Origin: Deltaproteobacteria bacterium
Lineage (GTDB): Bacteria; Desulfobacterota; Deferrimicrobia; Deferrimicrobiales; Deferrimicrobiaceae
NCBI GenBank assembly: GCA_025357175.1
Contig: JANXPS010000263.1
Span: 1-7,827, forward strand
Reading direction: 5' to 3'
DNA: 7,827 bases
In this document: positions 1 through 5,377 of the stretch, piece by piece
Layout of the letters: every line of letters begins with the position of its first letter
Position numbering within the stretch: position 1 is the first letter of the stretch
Position numbers and translations under genes: made by a program
The notes under the pieces: generated by a model
Told to the model about the DNA's origin: nothing
Database searches by the model: none
What the model saw: only the letters and a program-made list of their open reading frames with translations

Positions 1-669
1 CTTTTGCGGGAGGCCGTCGAGGCCGGAGCCGCGTACGCCGACATCCTGCACACCCTGGGATTGATCCATCACCAGTGGGGCGATTTCGACCAGGCGATCG
101 GATATTTCGAGAAGGGGCTCGAGGTCAACCCCGAATACACCGAAGCGCTGCTGTCGCTCTCGATCACGCTGAACGAGCTGGGGCGGTACGAAGAGGCCAA
201 GGATGCCTATCGGCGGGCCAACGCCTCGATCGCGCCGCCGTCGCAGGAAACCGTCGCGCAAGGCAACCTGTTCCGCGGCAAGATCGCCAACCTCCATGCC
301 GAACTGGCCGAACTTTACCTCGCGCTGGGGCAGCACCCCGACGCCATCCGCGAATATCGCCAGGCGCTGGCGGTCGCACCCGGCTTTCCCGACCTGCGGA
401 TCAGGCTTGCGGCGGCGCTCAGGGAGTCGGGCCGGCTCGAGGACGCCCTGGTCGAAACGTCCCGGGTCGTGGCGGAGCATCCAGACAACATCGCCGCCCT
501 CACGCAGCAGGGAATCGTCAACCTCCTCCTCGGACGAAGGAACGACGCACGCCGGGACTGGGAGGCAGCGCTCTTCCGCGAACCGCTCAACAAGCTGATC
601 CAGCTCTATCTCAACACGCTCGACCGCGAGCAGATCGACGGGATGACCCTTCCCGAACCGCCCGCCTAA
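1..669 (+). CDS. TPR-repeat protein, 5'-truncated by the window
   Basis: The open frame runs in from the window edge, so the true start is missing; the TTG at position 4 is not a convincing start. The 222 visible residues are almost entirely tetratricopeptide repeats. Counting from the TTG, helix-turn-helix units lie at about residues 12-45 (LGLIHHQWGDFDQAIGYFEKGLEVNPEY), 46-79, 96-129, 130-163 and 164-197. Each shows the usual small/large pattern (G-x-x-x-A-x-x-x-Y/F-x-x-A-L) and several end in P. An inter-repeat stretch near residues 80-95 is rich in S, P and Q. TPR arrays are protein-protein interaction scaffolds, so no specific partner or reaction can be assigned. The fragment shows no membrane segment or catalytic domain, but one could lie upstream. 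The stop overlaps that of the convergent lipoprotein gene. TPR identity is secure; cellular role is unknown. Confidence 0.85.
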   Translation, partial: LLREAVEAGAAYADILHTLGLIHHQWGDFDQAIGYFEKGLEVNPEYTEALLSLSITLNELGRYEEAKDAYRRANASIAPPSQETVAQGNLFRGKIANLHAELAELYLALGQHPDAIREYRQALAVAPGFPDLRIRLAAALRESGRLEDALVETSRVVAEHPDNIAALTQQGIVNLLLGRRNDARRDWEAALFREPLNKLIQLYLNTLDREQIDGMTLPEPPA

Positions 670-1166
670 TCGGCTTTCTTGAGCTTTTCCAGCGGCTGCC
701 GGACAAGCGTGATCGTCACGGTGCGGCCGCGCTTGCGAACGGCGATCTCCACCCGGGTTCCCGCACGGCCGAACATCAGCATTCGCGCCTCCCGCTTGCC
801 CCGCACCTCCTGCCCCTTGATCCGCACGAGGAAATCGCCCGAGACGATCCCGGCGTCCGAGGCGGGCGAACCGGGGACAACCGCGAGAATTTTCAGCCCC
901 TTGCCGGCTTCGAAGTCCTCGGCCACCGTCACCCCGATGCCGCCCACCTGTTCCCGCTCGACATATCCGGCGGATTTCGCGCCGGCGATGCAATCGGGCG
1001 CTCCCCGCGGGGGGCATTGCCGCAGATCACCCCCGGCGCTGACCAGCACGCGCGGCGTCGCGGCACACCCGGCGAGGAGCAGCGACAGCGCGGCCATTCC
1101 CGCCAACGGACCGATGCCGCGACCCGGATTGCCGGTCGTCTTTTCATGATGTTCGCCCTTGCCCAT
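666..1166 (-). CDS. PDZ-domain lipoprotein
   Basis: The frame encodes 166 residues from ATG 1166. A lipoprotein signal is visible: a hydrophobic run (GMAALSLLLAGC) with lipobox LAGC places the lipidated cysteine at residue 34, so the product is probably anchored in a membrane facing the periplasm. After a short linker, a PDZ domain spans about residues 74-156, with GGIGV as its carboxylate-loop-like start and the typical core VVPGSPASDAGIVSGDFLVRIKG at 96-118. No protease domain precedes it, unlike DegP/HtrA, so it may be a stand-alone peptide-binding or secretion-accessory protein; that role is inferred. The start is uncertain. The predicted promoter would start transcription almost at ATG 1166, leaving no leader. 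A better-placed ATG at 1147, with AAGGG upstream, is out of frame by one base. A longer frame up to 1286 exists, but it would run through the promoter. Confidence 0.75.
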   Translation of the reverse strand: MGKGEHHEKTTGNPGRGIGPLAGMAALSLLLAGCAATPRVLVSAGGDLRQCPPRGAPDCIAGAKSAGYVEREQVGGIGVTVAEDFEAGKGLKILAVVPGSPASDAGIVSGDFLVRIKGQEVRGKREARMLMFGRAGTRVEIAVRKRGRTVTITLVRQPLEKLKKAD

Positions 1167-1172
1167 TCTATG

Positions 1173-1202
1173 ACTATACCCCCCTGCGATTCCCGGCTTC
1201 AA
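1173..1202 (-). promoter_or_regulatory. Putative sigma-70 promoter of the PDZ lipoprotein gene
   Basis: Read leftward, a -35 box TTGAAG (1202-1197) is separated by 18 nt from a -10 box TATAGT (1178-1173). The -10 matches TATAAT at five of six positions. The expected transcription start is about 1166, which coincides with the first in-frame ATG of the lipoprotein. The promoter lies back to back with the thiC promoter, their -35 boxes about 10 nt apart. Confidence 0.45.
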
Positions 1203-1212
1203 GAGACGCTGT

Positions 1213-1242
1213 TTGACAAGCCGGAACCGCGGGAGGTATTCT
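1213..1242 (+). promoter_or_regulatory. Sigma-70 promoter of thiC
   Basis: A perfect -35 box TTGACA (1213-1218) is followed after 18 nt by TATTCT (1237-1242), four of six matches to the -10 consensus. The predicted start at about 1249-1250 falls at the 5' edge of the TPP aptamer P1 strand, as expected for a riboswitch transcript, which supports the call. Confidence 0.6.
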
Positions 1243-1249
1243 GGACCGC

Positions 1250-1350
1250 ACAGTCGCCAGGGGTGCTTTTCGCTGAGAGTCCGCACGATGCCGAATCGCG
1301 CGCGGGCAACCCGTCGAACCTGACCGGATAATGCCGGTTAGGGAGCGTGT
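1250..1350 (+). promoter_or_regulatory. TPP riboswitch (THI element) controlling thiC
   Basis: The aptamer core elements of the THI box occur in the right order: GGGGUGC (1260-1266), CUGAGA (1273-1278), ACCC (1309-1312), GAACCUGA (1316-1323), GGAUAAUGCC (1326-1335) and AGGGA (1340-1344). P1 can form between CGC (1255-1257) and GCG (1345-1347), extended past a two-base bulge by ACA/UGU. P3 is very short here, GC on each side of a UUUUC loop. Thiamin pyrophosphate binding to this RNA class stabilises P1 and switches off downstream expression. Position just before thiC and an intrinsic terminator 13 nt downstream indicate control by premature transcription termination. Confidence 0.95.
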
Positions 1351-1362
1351 TTTTTTTCGACG

Positions 1363-1398
1363 AACCGCATCCTCCTCCACGAGGCGAGCGGTTTTTTT
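1363..1398 (+). terminator. Riboswitch expression-platform intrinsic terminator
   Basis: AACCGC (1363-1368) pairs with GCGGTT (1388-1393). After a small internal loop, CCTC (1371-1374) pairs with GAGG (1381-1384) around a six-base loop. A run of seven T (1392-1398) follows directly. The hairpin lies between the TPP aptamer and the thiC ribosome binding site. The bases 1360-1367 can instead pair with 1335-1339 plus 1346-1348 of the aptamer, giving an antiterminator when TPP is absent. Confidence 0.8.
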
Positions 1399-1430
1399 CA
1401 TTTCAGGATGAACATCAAGGAAGGTAGCCC

Positions 1431-2723
1431 ATGACGCTCATGCACCGCGCACGAAACGGAAAACCGGTTCCCGAGATCCTCGCGGCCGCGCTTCGGGAGA
1501 ACGTCGATCCCGAGATGCTCCGCCGGAAAGTCGCGGAAGGGCGGGTCGTCATCCCCAGGAACAAGAAACGGCGCCCAATCGAACCGATCGCCGTGGGCGA
1601 AGGGCTCAAGATCAAGGTCAACGCCAACGTGGGTTCGTCGCGCGACCGCGCCGATGTCGCGCTCGAACTCGAAAAGATGCGGGTTGCGGTGGCGGCAGGC
1701 GCGGACGCGGTGATGGACCTTTCCACCGGCGGGCCGATCGACGAGATCCGTCGGGCGATCCTCGCCGAGTGCCCCGTCATGATCGGAACCGTTCCGGTCT
1801 ACCAGGCCGCATCCGACGGCATCCTGTCCAAAAAGTCGTGGGTCGAGCTGACCGCGGACGACTTCTTCGCCGGCATCCTGAAACAGGCAGAGGACGGCGT
1901 CGACTTCATGACCATCCACTGCGGCGTCACGCGCGCCACGATCGAAAGGTTGACCCGCGAGGGCCGGCGACTCGACATCGTCTCGCGCGGCGGTTCCCTG
2001 CTCGCGGAATGGATGGACGTCAACGACCGGGAGAATCCGTTTTTCGAGCAGTACGACCGTCTGCTCGACATCTGCAACGAATACGACATCACGCTCTCCC
2101 TGGGCGACGGGCTGCGCCCCGGATGCATTTCCGACGCGACCGACCGGGCCCAGATCCACGAACTGTCGACGCTTGGGGAATTGACCGAACGGGCCTGGGC
2201 TCGCGACGTCCAGGTGATGATCGAGGGGCCCGGCCACGTTCCTCTCCATCAGATCGTCGCGAACATGCAGCTCCAGAAGCGGCTTTGCCACGGCGCGCCG
2301 TTCTACGTCCTGGGACCGCTGGTCACCGACGTCGCCCCCGGATACGACCACATCACCGCGGCCATCGGCGGCGCGATCGCCGCCTGGCACGGCGCCGATT
2401 TCCTCTGCTACGTGACGCCTTCCGAACACCTGCGGCTTCCGCCCCTCGAGGACGTGCGTACCGGCGTCATCGCCTCGCGAATCGCGGGACACGCGGCCGA
2501 CATCGCCCGCGGGATTCCCGGCGCGATCGACTGGGACAACGCCATGGCCGACGCCCGGCAACGCCTCGACTGGAAAAGCCAGATCGAGCTGGCGATCGAC
2601 CCGGAACTCGCGAGGGTGATGCGGGGCGGGACGATGCCCACGACCGACGACACGACCTGCACGATGTGCGCGGACCTGTGCGCGATCAAGACTTCGGCGA
2701 AGGCGATCCGGAAGATAAAGTAG
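1431..2723 (+). CDS. thiC: Phosphomethylpyrimidine synthase ThiC (short form)
   Basis: ThiC is a radical SAM [4Fe-4S] enzyme that rearranges aminoimidazole ribotide (AIR) to HMP phosphate, the pyrimidine half of thiamin, in the cytoplasm. At 430 residues this is the short form, lacking most of the N-terminal extension of the roughly 630-residue E. coli enzyme. Visible motifs are MDLSTGG (95-101), TIHCGV (161-166), SRGGS (185-189), SLGDGLRPGC (223-232), EGPGHVP with H269 and TPSEHL with H333 (the two His expected to bind the active-site metal), and PLVTDVAPGYDHI (296-308). The C-terminal cluster motif is C410-x2-C413-x3-C417. The ATG is preceded by a strong AAGGAAGG at 1417-1424. The TPP riboswitch favours ThiC over its benzimidazole-forming paralogue BzaF, which is normally linked to cobalamin control. 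Confidence 0.96.
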   Translation: MTLMHRARNGKPVPEILAAALRENVDPEMLRRKVAEGRVVIPRNKKRRPIEPIAVGEGLKIKVNANVGSSRDRADVALELEKMRVAVAAGADAVMDLSTGGPIDEIRRAILAECPVMIGTVPVYQAASDGILSKKSWVELTADDFFAGILKQAEDGVDFMTIHCGVTRATIERLTREGRRLDIVSRGGSLLAEWMDVNDRENPFFEQYDRLLDICNEYDITLSLGDGLRPGCISDATDRAQIHELSTLGELTERAWARDVQVMIEGPGHVPLHQIVANMQLQKRLCHGAPFYVLGPLVTDVAPGYDHITAAIGGAIAAWHGADFLCYVTPSEHLRLPPLEDVRTGVIASRIAGHAADIARGIPGAIDWDNAMADARQRLDWKSQIELAIDPELARVMRGGTMPTTDDTTCTMCADLCAIKTSAKAIRKIK

Positions 2724-2780
2724 CCCGCGCAAACGACCAATGCCGCCCGCCGCGCATCTAATGAGCGGGAGGTTGGCGAC

Positions 2781-3452
2781 ATGCTCCGGTTCAAGGATCG
2801 TCGCGATGCTGGGCGGCAACTGGCGGATGCTCTCGGGGATTATGATCGCCGTGAGGGTGCGATCGTCCTTGGGCTGCCGCGAGGCGGCGTGATCGTCGCG
2901 TTCGAGGTGGCGCATGCGCTGAGACTGCCGCTGGACGTGCTCGTCGTCCGCAAGCTTGGAACACCCGGACAGGAGGAACTCGCGATGGGGGCGATCGGTC
3001 CCCGTGGCATCCGGGTTCTGAACCCTGATGTCGTCGGTCCCCTCGGCATCGGAGCGAGACAGATCGAGGCGGTCGCCGAAGCCGAATCGATGGAACTCGT
3101 GCGGCGGGAGTATGCCTATCGCGGGGCCAGACCGCCGCTCGTCCTGGTCGGCCGGACGGTCATCCTGGTGGACGACGGCCTGGCGACCGGGGCGACGATG
3201 CGGGCAGCCGTGGCCGTGGCAAAGGCTGCGATGGCGCTTCGGATCGTCGTCGCCGTGCCCTGCTCCCCGCCCGAAACAGCCGAGGAGATCGCGTCGGAGG
3301 TCGACGAACTGGTCGCCCTAGCAAGGCCGGAATTCTTCCACGCGGTGGGGGAGTTTTACGTGAACTTCGACCAGACGACCGACGAGGAAGTCCGGAACGC
3401 GCTGGACGCGAACCAGTCCTCCCGTTTTGAGGCTACCGGAACTTCTCGTTGA
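2781..3452 (+). CDS. Predicted type I phosphoribosyltransferase (COG1926-like)
   Basis: The 223-residue protein has the type I PRTase fold signature. The PRPP-binding loop VILVDDGLATGAT lies at residues 127-139, with the acidic pair D131-D132. An earlier LPRGGV (32-37) is the probable pyrophosphate-contacting loop, followed by VRKLG (56-60). The length matches stand-alone members of this family of uncharacterised predicted phosphoribosyltransferases; the nucleobase or other acceptor is unknown and cannot be read from the sequence. The ATG is set by GGGAGG at 2767-2772. It follows thiC after 57 nt with no terminator-like hairpin, so it may share the TPP-regulated transcript. The 3' end overlaps the convergent cvpA gene by 20 nt. 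No membrane or signal segment is seen. Family is secure; substrate is open. Confidence 0.88.
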   Translation: MLRFKDRRDAGRQLADALGDYDRREGAIVLGLPRGGVIVAFEVAHALRLPLDVLVVRKLGTPGQEELAMGAIGPRGIRVLNPDVVGPLGIGARQIEAVAEAESMELVRREYAYRGARPPLVLVGRTVILVDDGLATGATMRAAVAVAKAAMALRIVVAVPCSPPETAEEIASEVDELVALARPEFFHAVGEFYVNFDQTTDEEVRNALDANQSSRFEATGTSR

Positions 3453-3921
3453 AGGCTTCCCGCACCTTGTCTGGGAAGGCGGGCGCCATCCAGCGGGCGG
3501 CGACGATCACCTTGGGCACAAGTTTGGACGTGTGCAGGAACCGGGCGTCCTTCGGCAGGAAAACGACCATCACGAAGACGAGCAGGATCGAAAGCAACAC
3601 CCCCTTGAGCAACCCGGCCGCGGCGCCGCTTAGGCGATCCGCGCCGGACAGTTTCGAACCCCGAACACGCCGTTCCAGCATCCCCCCCACGAGCCGCACC
3701 GCGACGTAGACGGCCACGAACGTGATCAGATAGGCGACCGTCTCGGCCTTCGGAAAGTCGAGTTGAAGCGTCCGCTGCACGATGCCGTGAAACTTGACGC
3801 CGGCCAGGTGCCCGAGTATCAGCCCCGTCCACCCGGCGGCCTGCCGCACCAATCCCTTCAGCAGTCCCGAAAGCATGAACCCGGCGCATAATCCGGCGAT
3901 GGCGATATCAAGAAGGTTCAC
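3433..3921 (-). CDS. cvpA: CvpA family inner-membrane protein
   Basis: The 162-residue hydrophobic protein begins at GTG 3921, with AGGAG (complement of 3928-3932) six bases upstream. An overlapping ATG at 3923 leads straight to a TGA and is excluded. Four membrane segments are likely at about residues 5-25, 27-48, 62-83 and 101-122. Family marks are the Asp in the first helix (NLLDIAIAG), glycine-rich spacing in helices one and two, and ADRLSGAAAGLLKG (94-107) before the last helix. CvpA proteins were named for colicin V production and are linked to envelope integrity; the molecular mechanism is not established. The gene lies 25 nt downstream of pyk in the same direction, so it probably shares that transcript. 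The last 20 nt overlap the end of the convergent phosphoribosyltransferase gene. Confidence 0.85.
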   Translation of the reverse strand: MNLLDIAIAGLCAGFMLSGLLKGLVRQAAGWTGLILGHLAGVKFHGIVQRTLQLDFPKAETVAYLITFVAVYVAVRLVGGMLERRVRGSKLSGADRLSGAAAGLLKGVLLSILLVFVMVVFLPKDARFLHTSKLVPKVIVAARWMAPAFPDKVREAFNEKFR

Positions 3922-3946
3922 ATCGGTCTCCTGCGGGTCGTCGCCT

Positions 3947-5356
3947 TCAAACCTGGACCACGCGCATCTTGTCGCAGTGGCCGCCGACGGAGCCGTAGAC
4001 GAAAACCAGTCTGTCGCCGGGAGATGCCATTTTTCTGCCGCGCAGGAATTTGACGGCGAGTTCGACCACGCGGTCGGCGCGCATCGTCTCGGTTTCCGGC
4101 AGCACGAACGGTTCGACGCCCTTATAGAGCGCCATCCGGCACGCCGACGACTCGAACGCGGTGAACGCGGCGACGGGCGTCGCCGGACGGAACTTGGATA
4201 CCACCCGGGCCGTCAGCCCCGACCGGGTGAAGGCGACGATCCGGGATGCGCAGGACTTGACCGCCGCCCGGCACGCCGCCTCGGCGACCACGCCGGGGAT
4301 CCCGAGCGACTCGGTCAGATCGTAGGGGAAAACCACCCGCTGCCCCTCGGCGGAAAACGCAACCTTGCGCATGGTCGCCACCGCCTCGACGGGATACTCC
4401 CCGGAGGCGGTTTCGCCCGACAGCATCACGGCATCGGTTCCGTCAAGCACCGCGTTGGCGACGTCGGACACCTCGGCTCGAGTCGGCATCGGGTTGTGCG
4501 TCATCGATTCGAGCATCTGCGTCGCAGTGATCGCGACGACGCCGGCCAGCGACGCCTCGCGCAGAATCCGTTTCTGAAGCATCGGCAGATCGGTGATCTC
4601 GGTTTCGACCCCCAGGTCGCCGCGCGCGACCAGGATGCCGTCGGCCACCGACAGGATCGACGCCAGGTTGTCGACGGCCTGCGCCTTTTCAAGCTTGGCG
4701 ATGACGGGGATATCCTTGCCGGCGGCGCGAATCTTCTTTTTCAGCCCCGCCACGTCGGACGCGGTGCGCACGAACGAGAGCGCGACATAGTCGACGTCGA
4801 GCGCGATCCCGAACGCAAGATCGAGGGCGTCCTTGCGGGTCAGCGACGGCATCGACACGTGTCTCCCCGGCAGGTTGACCCCTTTCCGGTCTCCGATCTC
4901 GCCGCCTGCGAGCACGGTGCAGGCGACCTGCTTCCCCGAGACCGAACGGACGCGAAGCCGCACAAGCCCGTCGTTGATCCGGATCTCGTCCCCCGTCCGG
5001 ACGTCGCCCGGAAGCCCCTTGTGCGACACCGACGCGATCGAGGCGTTGCCGGCCACGGGATCGGTCGTCAGCGTGAAGGAGGCCCCCGTCTCGAGAATCA
5101 CCCTTCCGGGCGTGAACGTGCCCAGCCGGATCTTGGGGCCCTGGAGGTCCTGCAGGACGGCGACGAAGCGGTTCTGCCGGTGGGCTTCGTGGCGAACGCG
5201 CGTGACGACCTTGGCGTGGTCTTCGTGGGAACCGTGCGAAAAGTTGAGGCGGGCGACCGACATGCCCGCTTCGATCAGCGAGGCGATCATGGCAGAGGAG
5301 GAACTCGAGGGTCCGAGCGTGCATACGATCTTGGTTGCGGGCAGCGGGTTTGTCAT
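3947..5356 (-). CDS. pyk: Pyruvate kinase, PykA-like
   Basis: Pyruvate kinase transfers phosphate from phosphoenolpyruvate to ADP, giving pyruvate and ATP in the last glycolytic step. The 469 residues match the bacterial family length. Landmarks are TKIVCTLGP (8-16), ARLNFSHG (35-42), DLQGPKIR (70-77), NDGL (128-131), the catalytic lysine K221 in IAKLEKAQAV with metal ligands E223 and D247 (ARGDLG), TATQMLESM (277-285) and GTDAVMLSGETASGEYP (306-322). A C-terminal allosteric-type domain covers about 350-469. The DLQGPK motif carries Lys at the place where potassium-dependent enzymes have Glu, as in E. coli PykA. The start lies 21 nt after the kinase stop, with only a weak ribosome binding site (GAAG), which suggests translational or transcriptional coupling. 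Confidence 0.95.
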   Translation of the reverse strand: MTNPLPATKIVCTLGPSSSSSAMIASLIEAGMSVARLNFSHGSHEDHAKVVTRVRHEAHRQNRFVAVLQDLQGPKIRLGTFTPGRVILETGASFTLTTDPVAGNASIASVSHKGLPGDVRTGDEIRINDGLVRLRVRSVSGKQVACTVLAGGEIGDRKGVNLPGRHVSMPSLTRKDALDLAFGIALDVDYVALSFVRTASDVAGLKKKIRAAGKDIPVIAKLEKAQAVDNLASILSVADGILVARGDLGVETEITDLPMLQKRILREASLAGVVAITATQMLESMTHNPMPTRAEVSDVANAVLDGTDAVMLSGETASGEYPVEAVATMRKVAFSAEGQRVVFPYDLTESLGIPGVVAEAACRAAVKSCASRIVAFTRSGLTARVVSKFRPATPVAAFTAFESSACRMALYKGVEPFVLPETETMRADRVVELAVKFLRGRKMASPGDRLVFVYGSVGGHCDKMRVVQV

Positions 5357-5377
5357 CAGGACTTCATTGTCGCCGTT

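Noticed and set aside
1167..1286. Upstream extension of the lipoprotein to ATG 1286
   Set aside because: It would place the promoter inside the coding region, run antisense through the riboswitch start, and add a 40-residue tail ahead of an otherwise normal lipoprotein signal.
75..1331. Open frame of 418 codons on the + strand overlapping the TPR gene, lipoprotein and riboswitch
   Set aside because: It is Arg/Pro-rich shadow translation and would run through a promoter and a structured RNA element.
1431..2723. BzaF (hydroxybenzimidazole synthase) as an alternative to ThiC
   Set aside because: The two are similar in size and motifs, but a TPP riboswitch directly upstream points to thiamin synthesis.
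1398..2915. Open frame of 505 codons on the - strand opposite thiC
   Set aside because: Its biased composition mirrors thiC codons, and it crosses into the thiC leader terminator. No family motif is seen.
3356..3889. Open frame of 177 codons on the - strand in another frame over cvpA
   Set aside because: CvpA in the neighbouring frame has membrane segments and family motifs; this one has only Arg/Gly-rich sequence.
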